A stretch of DNA of 26,735 nt. Origin: Novosphingobium sp. UBA6272 (GTDB lineage Bacteria > Pseudomonadota > Alphaproteobacteria > Sphingomonadales > Sphingomonadaceae). The notes beneath the pieces are model-generated. The model was given only the letters and a program-made list of their open reading frames with translations. It ran no database searches and was not told the origin of the DNA. The position numbers and the translations under genes are program-made. The stretch covers positions 7,957-34,691 of the forward strand of contig NZ_DJUW01000019.1 of NCBI RefSeq assembly GCF_002440635.1, written 5' to 3'. Shown here one piece after another: positions 6,643 to 13,454 of this stretch; the first letter of the stretch is position 1, and every line of letters starts with the position of its first letter.

Positions 6643-7213
6643 CAAGTACGTGCCCCGCATGAAGCAGCGTTACGACACGGAAATCGTCAAGGCGATGACC
6701 GAGAAGTTCGGCTACAAGAACCACATGGAAGTGCCGAAGATCGAAAAGATCACGCTCAACATGGGCGTCGGCGAAGGCAGCCAGGACAAGAAGAAGGTCA
6801 CGACTGCTGCTGAGGAAATGGCCCTGATCTCCGGTCAGAAGCCGGTCATCACCAAGGCCAAGAAGTCGATCGCGCAGTTCAAGCTGCGTGAAGGCATGCC
6901 GATCGGTTGCAAGGTGACCCTGCGCCGCGAACGCATGTACGAATTCCTCGATCGTCTGATCACCGTGGCGATGCCCCGCATCCGCGACTTCCGTGGCGTC
7001 AATGCAAAGTCGTTTGACGGCCGTGGCAATTACGCCATGGGCCTCAAGGAGCAGATCATCTTCCCCGAGATCAGCTACGACCAGATCGAGAAGGTGCGTG
7101 GGATGGATATCATCGTCACGACCACCGCCAAGACCGACGACGAAGCGCGCGAGCTGCTCCGCCTGTTCGGTTTCCCGTTCCCGGCGGAAGCCGAAACCGC
7201 TCAAGCGGCCTGA
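6635..7213 (+). CDS. rplE: 50S ribosomal protein L5
   Basis: This 192-residue L5 binds 5S rRNA in the central protuberance and contacts S13 and P-site tRNA. I chose ATG 6635 because it gives the L5 N-terminus (MADKYVPRMKQRYDTEIV). The longer open frame upstream is the shadow of rplX. Conserved parts are VPKIEKITLNMGVGE, LISGQKPVITKAKKSIAQFKLREGMPIGCKVTLR, FLDRLITVAMPRIRDFRG and GNYAMGLKEQIIFPEI. It is about a dozen residues longer than E. coli L5, because of an Ala/Glu-rich C-terminal tail. GGGGAG at 6622-6627 provides the ribosome-binding site. Confidence 0.97.
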   Translation: MADKYVPRMKQRYDTEIVKAMTEKFGYKNHMEVPKIEKITLNMGVGEGSQDKKKVTTAAEEMALISGQKPVITKAKKSIAQFKLREGMPIGCKVTLRRERMYEFLDRLITVAMPRIRDFRGVNAKSFDGRGNYAMGLKEQIIFPEISYDQIEKVRGMDIIVTTTAKTDDEARELLRLFGFPFPAEAETAQAA

Positions 7214-7233
7214 GTTAGAGAGAGCTTAAGTCC

Positions 7234-7539
7234 ATGGCGAAACTGAGTTCCGTGAACAAGAACGAGCGTCGTAAGAAGCTCGTCAAGAAGTACGCAAACA
7301 AGTATGCAAAGCTGAAGGCTTTGGCCGATGACAAGTCGCTCGACGATACCGAGCGCCTCATCGCCCGTCTCAAGCTGGCCGAAATTCCCCGCAACGGGAA
7401 CCCGACCCGCGTACGCAACCGTTGCGTAACCACCGGCCGCCCGCGCGGCTACTATCGCAAGTTCGGCCTTTGCCGCATCGAGCTGCGTGATCTTGCCAAC
7501 AAAGGCATGATCCCGGGCGTGACGAAGTCGAGCTGGTAA
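7234..7539 (+). CDS. rpsN: 30S ribosomal protein S14 (long, non-zinc type)
   Basis: This 101-residue protein is the long form of S14, a head protein next to S3 and S10. The N-terminal half is the basic helical extension (NKNERRKKLVKKYANKYAKL). The C-terminal half has GNPTRVRNRC, TGRPRGYYRKFGLCRIELRDLA and the terminal GMIPGVTKSSW. Zinc-binding S14 proteins carry two Cys-x2-Cys pairs here. In this protein only the first cysteine of each pair remains (NRCVTT and GLCRIE), so it should not hold zinc in the usual way. It lies 20 bases after rplE and ten before rpsH. Confidence 0.97.
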   Translation: MAKLSSVNKNERRKKLVKKYANKYAKLKALADDKSLDDTERLIARLKLAEIPRNGNPTRVRNRCVTTGRPRGYYRKFGLCRIELRDLANKGMIPGVTKSSW

Positions 7540-7549
7540 GGATCAAGCG

Positions 7550-7945
7550 ATGGCAATGACCGATCCCCTGGGTGATATGCTCACCCGTATCCGTAACGGG
7601 CAGCGGGCCAAGAAGGACTCCGTCCTTTCCCCGGCCTCGAAGCTTCGTGCCAACGTGCTCGAAGTGCTGCAGCGTGAAGGCTATATCCGCGGCTTTTCGG
7701 AGGACGCCACCGGCGCCCACCCGCAGCTGCGTATCGAGCTGAAGTATTTCGAAGGCGAACCTGCAATCAAGCATGTCGCCCGCATCTCCAAGCCTGGCCG
7801 CCGGGTTTACTCGGGTTCCAAGGAACTCCCAGTGATCCGCAACGGCCTTGGCATCACCATCGTCTCGACGCCCAAGGGTGTGCTTTCGGATGCCGAAGCG
7901 CGCAACCAGAACGTCGGCGGCGAAGTGCTGGCGGAGGTGTTCTGA
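7550..7945 (+). CDS. rpsH: 30S ribosomal protein S8
   Basis: This 131-residue S8 is a primary 16S rRNA binder and in E. coli the feedback repressor of the spc operon. MAMTDPLGDMLTRIRNGQRAKK is the standard N-terminus. RVYSGSKELPVIRNGLGITIVSTPKGVLSDAEA and the terminal GGEVLAEVF form the conserved C-terminal domain. The length matches the family. Its TGA stop shares one base with the rplF start (TGATG). Whether S8 regulates this operon is unknown. I did not find a clear S8-site mimic, though the rplN/rplX junction is where E. coli keeps it. Confidence 0.97.
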   Translation: MAMTDPLGDMLTRIRNGQRAKKDSVLSPASKLRANVLEVLQREGYIRGFSEDATGAHPQLRIELKYFEGEPAIKHVARISKPGRRVYSGSKELPVIRNGLGITIVSTPKGVLSDAEARNQNVGGEVLAEVF

Positions 7946-8478
7946 TGAGCCGCATCGGTAAGCGTCCGGTGTCGATCCCGAGCGGCGTCAGCGCCGAAAT
8001 CGCGAACGGCACCCTCACTGTGAAGGGCCCCAAGGGTACCCTCACGCTGAGCCTGCGAGACGAAATCAGCTACACCGTCGATGGCGATGTCATCGTCGTC
8101 AAGCCGGGCAACGAGAGCAAGCAGGCGCGGGCCTTTTGGGGCATGCAGCGCACGCTGGTCGACAACCTGGTGACCGGAGTGACCGAGGGCTATACCAAGG
8201 TCCTCGAAATCACCGGTGTCGGTTACCGCGCCAATGCTCAGGGCAAGAACCTGAAGCTGCAGCTCGGCTACAGCCATGACGTCGATTTTGCCGTGCCGGA
8301 AGGCATCGAAATCAAGACGCCCGACAACACCACGATCGAGATCTCGGGCATCGACAAGCAGAAGGTCGGCCAGGTTGCGGCCGAGATTCGCCGCTGGCGC
8401 AAGCCGGAACCCTACAAGGGCAAGGGCATCAAGTACCGCGGCGAGTACATCTTCCGCAAGGAAGGGAAGAAGAAGTAA
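7945..8478 (+). CDS. rplF: 50S ribosomal protein L6
   Basis: This 177-residue L6 has the same length as E. coli L6 and lies near the factor-binding site. It has the two repeated L6 domains. The N-terminal one starts MSRIGKRPVSIPSGV and includes VKGPKGTLTL. The C-terminal one includes GVTEGYTKVLEITGVGYRA, GYSHDV, and the family signature GKGIKYRGEYIFRKEGKKK at the end. Start and stop each share a base with the neighbouring genes rpsH and rplR, indicating coupled translation. Confidence 0.98.
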   Translation: MSRIGKRPVSIPSGVSAEIANGTLTVKGPKGTLTLSLRDEISYTVDGDVIVVKPGNESKQARAFWGMQRTLVDNLVTGVTEGYTKVLEITGVGYRANAQGKNLKLQLGYSHDVDFAVPEGIEIKTPDNTTIEISGIDKQKVGQVAAEIRRWRKPEPYKGKGIKYRGEYIFRKEGKKK

Positions 8479-8819
8479 TGGCCAAGCTGTCCCTTTTCGA
8501 GCGCCGTCGTCGGCGCGTTCGTACCGCGCTCAAGGCGCATTCCGGTGGCCGTCCGCGGCTGTCGGTGCACCGTTCGGGCCGTCACATCTACGCCCAGATC
8601 ATCGACGATGCTGCGGGCCGTACAGTGGTTGCCGCCAATACCCTTGGCAGCAAGGCCGGGGCCAACATCCAGGCCGCTGCCGAGGTAGGCAAGGCTTTGG
8701 CCGAAGCCGCCAAGAAGGCTGGCGTGACCACTGTCGTGTTCGACCGCGGTGGTTTCCTGTTCCATGGCCGCGTCAAGGCGCTGGCCGATGCCGCCCGCGA
8801 AGGCGGGCTGGAGTTCTAA
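8478..8819 (+). CDS. rplR: 50S ribosomal protein L18
   Basis: This 113-residue L18 binds 5S rRNA with L5 and L25 in the central protuberance. The sequence FERRRRRVRTALKAHSGGRPRLSVHRSGRHIYAQIIDD covers the basic N-terminus and first strands. LGSKAGANIQAAAEVGKALAEAAKKAGV and VVFDRGGFLFHGRVKALADAAREGGLEF form the conserved C-terminal part. The length is close to that of E. coli (117). It begins on the rplF stop (TAATG) and is followed one base later by rpsE. Confidence 0.97.
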   Translation: MAKLSLFERRRRRVRTALKAHSGGRPRLSVHRSGRHIYAQIIDDAAGRTVVAANTLGSKAGANIQAAAEVGKALAEAAKKAGVTTVVFDRGGFLFHGRVKALADAAREGGLEF

Positions 8820-8820
8820 G

Positions 8821-9549
8821 ATGGCTGACGAAACCAACACCAATGAAGCCGAAGTCGCCGTTGAAGCGGTGGCAGCTCCCGATGGCGGCGATCGTGATGG
8901 CGGTCGTGGCCGTGGCCGCGGCCGTGGCGGCAACGACCGCGGCGGTGATCGCGGCGGCCGTGGCCGTGGCCGTGACGATCGCGGTCGTGGTCGTGGCGGC
9001 GATGACGACGGTGGCGAAGAACTGATCGAAAAGCTGGTTCACATCAACCGCGTCTCGAAGACGGTCAAGGGCGGCAAGCGCTTCGGCTTTGCGGCGCTGG
9101 TCGTGGTCGGCGACGGCAAGGGCCGGGTTGGCTTCGGTCACGGCAAGGCTCGCGAAGTGCCGGAAGCGATCACCAAGGCGACCGCTTCGGCCAAGAAGAA
9201 GATGGTCCGCGTTCCGCTCAAGGAAGGCCGCACCCTGCATCACGACGGCAAGGGCCGGTTCGGTGCGGGCAAGGTCAACGTGCGCTCGGCTCCGGCCGGG
9301 ACCGGGATCATCGCCGGCGGCCCGATGCGCGCTGTCTTCGAAAGCCTGGGCGTTGCCGACGTGGTGACCAAGTCGGTTGGCACCTCAAACCCCTACAACA
9401 TGATCCGCGCCACTTTCGACGCGCTGACCGACCAGACTTCGCCGAAGTCGGTTGCCCAGCGCCGTGGCAAGAAGGTCGCCGACCTGCTGGGTCGTGGCGG
9501 CGCCAACGTGGCCGAGGCGGAAGCCGAAGCCGCGGCGATCACGGAGTAA
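8821..9549 (+). CDS. rpsE: 30S ribosomal protein S5 with RGG-rich N-terminal extension
   Basis: S5 helps form the mRNA entry tunnel and affects decoding accuracy. This protein has 242 residues against 167 in E. coli. The S5 core starts near residue 67 (EELIEKLVHINRVSKTVKGGKRFGFAALVVVGDG). It continues with GFGHGKAREVPEAI, GRFGAGKVNVRSAPAGTGIIAGG and VVTKSVGTSNPYNMIRATFDAL. Before it lies an acidic stretch (about residues 1-25) and a low-complexity Arg/Gly/Asp block (about 26-65) with repeated GRGRG and DRGG units. ATG 8821 is one base after the rplR stop. A later start would need a non-ATG codon and lose the ribosome-binding context, so the extension is probably made. Confidence 0.96.
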   Translation: MADETNTNEAEVAVEAVAAPDGGDRDGGRGRGRGRGGNDRGGDRGGRGRGRDDRGRGRGGDDDGGEELIEKLVHINRVSKTVKGGKRFGFAALVVVGDGKGRVGFGHGKAREVPEAITKATASAKKKMVRVPLKEGRTLHHDGKGRFGAGKVNVRSAPAGTGIIAGGPMRAVFESLGVADVVTKSVGTSNPYNMIRATFDALTDQTSPKSVAQRRGKKVADLLGRGGANVAEAEAEAAAITE

Positions 9550-9555
9550 GCCAAG

Positions 9556-9732
9556 ATGGCCAAGATCAAGATCAAGCAGATCGGTTCGCCGATCCGTCGC
9601 CCGGAAAGCCAGAAGAAGATTCTGATCGGCCTGGGCCTGGGCAAGATGCACCGCGTCGTCGAGTTGGAAGACACGGCTGAAGTGCGCGGGGCGATTGCCA
9701 AGCTGCCGCACATGGTGGCCGTGGTCGACTGA
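9556..9732 (+). CDS. rpmD: 50S ribosomal protein L30
   Basis: This 58-residue protein starts at ATG 9556 and ends at TGA 9730-9732. It reads MAKIKIKQIGSPIRRPESQ, then KKILIGLGLGKMHRVVELEDT, then VRGAIAKLPHMVAVVD. This is the complete L30 fold (beta-alpha-beta-alpha-beta), and the length equals that of E. coli L30. It lies six bases after rpsE in the conserved S5-L30-L15 order. A 144-base gap with a strong hairpin separates it from rplO. Confidence 0.97.
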   Translation: MAKIKIKQIGSPIRRPESQKKILIGLGLGKMHRVVELEDTAEVRGAIAKLPHMVAVVD

Positions 9733-9757
9733 CCACAGCCAGCCTGGCACAAGATAA

Positions 9758-9790
9758 GGCGGCGCCCGGTTCGATGGACCGGGCGTCGTC
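9758..9790 (+). promoter_or_regulatory. Long hairpin in the rpmD-rplO gap
   Basis: A 13-bp stem (9758-9770 with 9778-9790, including two G-U pairs) closes a 7-nt loop TCGATGG. It is followed by GTTACAAA, not by a T tract, so it does not look like a simple terminator. A second short stem GGGCA/TGCCC lies a few bases downstream. The gap is long for this operon. The hairpin may stabilise upstream mRNA or be a ribosomal-protein or RNase target, and that role is inference. Confidence 0.4.
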
Positions 9791-9876
9791 GTTACAAACC
9801 GGGTGACAAGCGGGGCATGATGCCCTAACGGCGCCCACTTCCATCAGCGCGACAAAAGCGAAAGCGAGTGCAAATT

Positions 9877-10404
9877 ATGAAACTGACAGATATCCGCGAC
9901 AACGATGGTGCCCGCAAGTCCCGCATGCGCGTGGGCCGGGGCATCGGCTCGGGCAAGGGCAAGACTTCCGGGCGCGGCCAGAAGGGTGCCAAGGCACGCT
10001 CGGGCGTTAGCGTCAACGGCTTCGAGGGCGGCCAGATGCCGCTGCACATGCGGATCCCGAAGCGCGGCTTCAACAATATCTTCGCCAAGGACTTCGCCGA
10101 AGTGAACCTGGGTCTGGTGCAGAAGGCGATCGACGCCGGCAAGCTCGACGCCAAGAAGCCGATCGATCATGCTGCTCTGAAGGCCGCTGGCCTGGCCCGT
10201 GGTGGCAAGGATGGCGTCCGCCTGCTCGGCAAGGGTGAATTCTCGGTCAAGGCGAGCTTCGTCGTTGCCGGTGTTTCGGCCGGAGCCAAGGCTGCGGTTG
10301 AAAAGGCCGGTGGTTCGGTCGAAGTGCCGGCAGCCGGACCCAGCGAGCACGAAAAGAAGACGGCTCGCCGCGAAGCGAACACCGCGGCAAAGGCCGCCAA
10401 GTAA
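9877..10404 (+). CDS. rplO: 50S ribosomal protein L15
   Basis: This 175-residue L15 is a late-assembly large-subunit protein. MKLTDIRDNDGARKSRMRVGRGIGSGKGKTSGRGQKGAKAR is the glycine/arginine-rich N-terminal tail that threads into 23S rRNA. NGFEGGQMPLHMRIPKRGFNN and the globular C-terminal domain follow. An upstream in-frame GTG at 9868 is possible, but ATG 9877 gives the family N-terminus. E. coli L15 is 144 residues. The excess is an Ala/Lys/Glu-rich C-terminal tail (HEKKTARREANTAAKAAK). Only a weak ribosome-binding site (GCGAG) is visible. Confidence 0.97.
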   Translation: MKLTDIRDNDGARKSRMRVGRGIGSGKGKTSGRGQKGAKARSGVSVNGFEGGQMPLHMRIPKRGFNNIFAKDFAEVNLGLVQKAIDAGKLDAKKPIDHAALKAAGLARGGKDGVRLLGKGEFSVKASFVVAGVSAGAKAAVEKAGGSVEVPAAGPSEHEKKTARREANTAAKAAK

Positions 10405-10417
10405 GCCAGTCAACCTG

Positions 10418-10446
10418 ATCCCCGCCCCGATAGTGGCGGGGATTTT
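10418..10446 (+). terminator. Terminator-like hairpin between rplO and secY
   Basis: A 9-bp stem (10418-10426 with 10435-10443) with an 8-nt loop is followed by a short T run (10443-10446). The stem is GC-rich but the T tract is only four bases, so termination may be partial. It would lower transcription from the ribosomal genes into secY. A possible promoter for secY lies just downstream. Confidence 0.6.
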
Positions 10447-10458
10447 GGCTTGCAGGGG

Positions 10459-10486
10459 TTCGACATCGCGCAAGGCTCCCTATATG
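10459..10486 (+). promoter_or_regulatory. Possible secY promoter
   Basis: TTCGAC at 10459-10464 and TATATG at 10481-10486 are separated by 16 bases and resemble alphaproteobacterial sigma-70 boxes (TTGAC and CTATAT types). The -35 box is imperfect. The location just after a terminator-like hairpin and about 60 bases before the secY ATG makes it plausible. Confidence 0.35.
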
Positions 10487-10548
10487 GGGTCCGAAACCTC
10501 AAGCGAGCGACCGGATTGACCGGTACCCAGACAAGGCAAATCATCCCG

Positions 10549-11898
10549 ATGGCATCACGCGCCGACAACATCGCGAGCAACCTGAGCCTCGCCAACTTCT
10601 CCAAGGCGACCGAGCTCAAGAAGCGGATCTGGTTCACCGTCGGGGCACTGATCGTGTTCCGCTTCCTGAGCTTTGTGCCGCTGCCGGGGATCAACCCGAT
10701 TGCGCTGAAGCAGTTCCTCGATCGCAACGCGGGCGGGGTGCTGGACTTCTTCAACATGTTTTCGGGCGGGGCGTTGTCGCAGTACAGCCTGATCACCCTG
10801 GGCGTGATGCCCTATATCACGTCGTCGATTGTTGTGCAGCTTGCCGCTTCGCTCCATCCCTCGCTGATGGCGTTGAAAAAGGAAGGCGAAAGCGGCCGGC
10901 GCAAGCTCAACCAGTATTCGCGCTATGGCGCAGTATTCCTCGCAATCATCCAGGGCTATGCGGCGCTTCGCGCCGCCGATGTCCAGGGTTTCGCGATCAA
11001 CGCTGGGCCGCTGTTCTATGTGGCCGGGATGATCTCGCTGGTTGGCGGTACGATGTTCCTGCTGTGGCTGGGTGAACAGATCACCAGCCGCGGGATCGGC
11101 AACGGTACCTCGCTGATCATCATGGCCGGGATCGTCGCGCAGATGCCGACTTTCATCTCCAACCTGTTCGAAGGCGGGCGCACCGGTTCGATCTCGGGCT
11201 TCCTGATCTTCGGGCTGGTAGCCCTGCTGGTCGCCTTGGTGCTGATGATCTGTTTCATGGAGCGTGCCACCCGGCGGCTGCTGATCCAGTATCCCAAGCG
11301 GGCCAGCCAGAACGGCATGATGCAGGCTGACCGCAGCCACCTGCCGCTCAAGCTCAACACCGCCGGCGTGATCCCGCCGATCTTCGCCAGCTCGCTGCTG
11401 CTGCTGCCGCTGACCATCACCCAGTTCGCCGGCAGCTCGATCTCGCAGGATACGGCCTGGGGCGCGGCGATCGTCTGGATCAACCAGTACCTTGGCCACG
11501 GCAAGCCGGCCTTCATGGTGCTCTATGCTCTCGGCATCCTGTTCTTCAGTTTCTTCTACACCGCCGTGGTGTTCAATCCCGAGGAAACTGCCGAGAACCT
11601 GAAGCGCAATGGCGGGTTCATTCCCGGCATCCGCCCGGGCAAGAGCACAGCGACCTATCTCGATTACGTGCTGACCCGGATCACGGTGATCGGTGCAATC
11701 TATCTGACCATCGTCTGCGTTGTACCCGAATGGGTTATCGCGCAGACCGGGGTGCGCCTGTTCTTTGCTGGTGGCACCAGTTTGCTGATCGTGGTCAATG
11801 TCACGGTCGATACGATCACGCAGATCCAGTCGCACCTGCTGGCGCACCAGTATGGCGATCTGATCAAGAAGGCGAAGCTCAAGGGCCGGATGCGCTGA
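10549..11898 (+). CDS. secY: Sec translocon channel protein SecY
   Basis: This 449-residue multi-pass membrane protein is the pore of the SecYEG translocase, which exports and inserts proteins with SecA and ribosomes. ATG 10549 gives MASRADNIASNLSLANFSKATELKKRIWF, a normal SecY start. The plug-region segment FVPLPGINPIAL and FNMFSGGALSQYSLITLGVMPYITSSIVVQL lie early. LLWLGEQITSRGIGNGTSLIIMAGI and the cytosolic loop YPKRASQNGMMQADRSHLPLKLNTAGVIPPIFASSLLLLP follow in the middle. NGGFIPGIRPGKSTATYLDYVLTRIT lies near the C-terminus. About ten hydrophobic segments fit the family. adk follows 22 bases later. Confidence 0.98.
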   Translation: MASRADNIASNLSLANFSKATELKKRIWFTVGALIVFRFLSFVPLPGINPIALKQFLDRNAGGVLDFFNMFSGGALSQYSLITLGVMPYITSSIVVQLAASLHPSLMALKKEGESGRRKLNQYSRYGAVFLAIIQGYAALRAADVQGFAINAGPLFYVAGMISLVGGTMFLLWLGEQITSRGIGNGTSLIIMAGIVAQMPTFISNLFEGGRTGSISGFLIFGLVALLVALVLMICFMERATRRLLIQYPKRASQNGMMQADRSHLPLKLNTAGVIPPIFASSLLLLPLTITQFAGSSISQDTAWGAAIVWINQYLGHGKPAFMVLYALGILFFSFFYTAVVFNPEETAENLKRNGGFIPGIRPGKSTATYLDYVLTRITVIGAIYLTIVCVVPEWVIAQTGVRLFFAGGTSLLIVVNVTVDTITQIQSHLLAHQYGDLIKKAKLKGRMR

Positions 11899-11920
11899 TC
11901 TGTAATTCGGGGGAAGTGTC

Positions 11921-12568
11921 GTGAACATCATCCTGCTTGGACCGCCGGGGGCGGGCAAGGGTACGCAGGCCCAGCGACTGGTCGAGAAATTCGGCATGCG
12001 CCAGCTTTCGACCGGCGACATGCTGCGCGCCGCAGTCAAGGCCGGCACGCCGGTCGGGCTGCAGGCCAAGGCCGTGATGGAGCGCGGCGAACTCGTTTCG
12101 GACGAGATCGTCTCGGCGCTGATTGGTGAGGAGCTTGACGCGATGGGGCCGGGCACTGGCGCGATCTTCGACGGCTATCCCCGCACCGCCGCTCAGGCTG
12201 AATCGCTCGACAAGCTGCTTGACGCTCGCGGCCGCTCGCTTGATCGGGTTATTGAGCTGGAAGTCGATGAAGACGCCCTGGTCGAACGGATCTGCGGCCG
12301 CTTCACCTGCGCCAATTGCGGCAAGGGCTATCACGACAAGTTCGAACAGCCCCGGGTGCCGGGCACCTGCGACAAGTGCGGCAGCCACGAATTCAAGCGC
12401 CGTCCTGACGACAACGAGGAAACCGTGCGAACCCGCATGGCCGAATACCGCGCCAAGACCGCGCCGATCCTGCCGATTTATGACGCGCGCGGGATTGTCT
12501 CGCGGGTCAACGGCATGGCCGAAATCGACCATGTGACAGCGGCGATCGAACGGATTATGTCTGCCTGA
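11921..12568 (+). CDS. adk: Adenylate kinase, zinc-LID type
   Basis: This 215-residue cytosolic enzyme interconverts ATP + AMP and 2 ADP. The P-loop GPPGAGKGTQ lies at residues 7-16, the NMP-binding region LSTGDMLRAAV at 29-39, and DGYPRT near 84-89. The LID segment holds four cysteines in two Cys-x2-Cys pairs (C130/C133 and C150/C153), as in Gram-positive-like zinc-binding adenylate kinases. It is followed by RRPDDNEETVRTRM near 160-173. The start is GTG 11921, after a GGGGGAAG ribosome-binding site. The position directly after secY is conserved in alphaproteobacteria. Confidence 0.97.
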   Translation: MNIILLGPPGAGKGTQAQRLVEKFGMRQLSTGDMLRAAVKAGTPVGLQAKAVMERGELVSDEIVSALIGEELDAMGPGTGAIFDGYPRTAAQAESLDKLLDARGRSLDRVIELEVDEDALVERICGRFTCANCGKGYHDKFEQPRVPGTCDKCGSHEFKRRPDDNEETVRTRMAEYRAKTAPILPIYDARGIVSRVNGMAEIDHVTAAIERIMSA

Positions 12569-12615
12569 TCCCGCCCGCCATCGCTGGCGCGGTCTGGTGA
12601 TGGGGAGAAGCAGGG

Positions 12616-13191
12616 ATGGTCAGGTTTGCGCTGGCGTTTGTTGCAGTTTCGTTAGGCCTGGCTGCGGGCGCACCCGTTGCGGCTGAGGTCGCGGCCGTTT
12701 CGGAAACCGGATTTGTCGTCAAGCACTCGGTCGTTGCCGCGGCGGACAAGGCGACGGTTTGGAAGGCGCTGATCGCCCCGCACCGGTGGTGGAACAAGGA
12801 CCACACCTGGTCGGGCAATGCCGACAATCTCTACCTCGATGCCCAGGCTACTGGGTGCTTTTGCGAGAAGTTGCCAAAGCCTGCCGATGCTCCCGCCGAC
12901 CAGCGGATGGGGAGCGTGGAGCACATGCATGTGGTCTATGCCGATCCCCAGTCTGGCTTGCTGCGGATGCGGGGCGGCTTGGGCCCGCTGCAGGGTGAAG
13001 CCATGACCGGGATCATGACGATCAAGCTGGTCAGCGTCGATGGCGGCACCCGGATCGATGCCGAATACGCGGTTGGCGGCTTGATCCGGATGAAGGGTGA
13101 GCAGATTGCCGGTCCGGTCAACAGTGTGCTGGGGGAGCAGTTCACCCGGCTCGCGGCACTGTTTGCGTCGGCGACAACAAAGCCAGAGTGA
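12616..13191 (+). CDS. Exported SRPBCC-fold protein of unknown function
   Basis: This 191-residue protein has a signal peptide of about 23 residues (FALAFVAVSLGLAAGAPVAA), so it is probably periplasmic. The rest resembles the SRPBCC / AHSA1 ligand-binding superfamily. It has HSVVAAADKATVWKALIAPHRWWNKDHTW near 37-65, a paired-cysteine motif TGCFCEKLP at 79-87, and a hydrophobic C-terminal helix QFTRLAALFA. The family binds hydrophobic ligands in a deep cavity, but no ligand can be named. It lies 47 bases after adk on the same strand, between adk and the alpha operon. That is not a usual place for it, so it may be a lineage-specific insertion that shares the adk transcript. Confidence 0.7.
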   Translation: MVRFALAFVAVSLGLAAGAPVAAEVAAVSETGFVVKHSVVAAADKATVWKALIAPHRWWNKDHTWSGNADNLYLDAQATGCFCEKLPKPADAPADQRMGSVEHMHVVYADPQSGLLRMRGGLGPLQGEAMTGIMTIKLVSVDGGTRIDAEYAVGGLIRMKGEQIAGPVNSVLGEQFTRLAALFASATTKPE

Positions 13192-13213
13192 TCGCCACAA
13201 GCGACAGGATGCT

Positions 13214-13242
13214 TTGACGCTTGCGCTGGTTTGGGATAGCAT
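13214..13242 (+). promoter_or_regulatory. Alpha-operon promoter (rpsM-rpsK-rpoA-rplQ)
   Basis: TTGACG at 13214-13219 and TAGCAT at 13237-13242 are separated by 17 bases, a close sigma-70 match. Transcription would start near 13249 and give a leader of about 206 nt before the rpsM GTG. A second perfect -35 TTGACA at 13287-13292 has a poor -10 (TAAGCG) 17 bases later and is less convincing. Confidence 0.6.
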
Positions 13243-13340
13243 GATGGCATCGCCGCTGCACGCCGCACCGCTGGTTGTGCCGGGCGTTGACACGCCGCGC
13301 GAATCGCCTTAAGCGCGCGCTTCAACCGAAAAGCGGGAAT

Positions 13341-13383
13341 GTCCGGAAGGCGCAAGTCATCGTGCTCGCCAGCCGGGCTTTTT
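13341..13383 (+). promoter_or_regulatory. Terminator-like hairpin in the rpsM leader (possible attenuator)
   Basis: The arms 13341-13352 and 13367-13378 pair as 6 bp, an AA/AG internal loop and 4 bp, with a 14-nt loop. Five T residues follow at 13379-13383. It lies downstream of the 13214 promoter and 71 bases before rpsM, where I see no other good promoter. It could end the adk-SRPBCC transcript, or act as an attenuator that controls rpsM, rpsK, rpoA and rplQ. The sequence alone does not decide between these. Confidence 0.5.
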
Positions 13384-13454
13384 GCCGTTTTGGAAGTTGA
13401 AGCGTTGAGATGGAGGGCTGCAACCGTTGCCTTCTGTGGAGCATGGAGAATTAA

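Noticed and set aside
8880..9010. Frameshift or assembly error in rpsE because of its repeat-rich start
   Set aside because: The frame is continuous from ATG 8821 through the whole S5 core, and the start is one base after the rplR stop, as expected for a real gene.
8276..9025. Plus-strand frame of about 250 codons overlapping rplF, rplR and rpsE
   Set aside because: It is Arg/Ala-rich with no recognisable domain and overlaps three certain genes.
9868..9876. GTG 9868 as the rplO start
   Set aside because: It adds three residues not seen in L15, and ATG 9877 gives the normal MKLTDI start.
13244..13312. 22-codon leader peptide in the alpha-operon leader
   Set aside because: It begins before or at the predicted transcription start, has no ribosome-binding site, and contains no run of regulatory codons.
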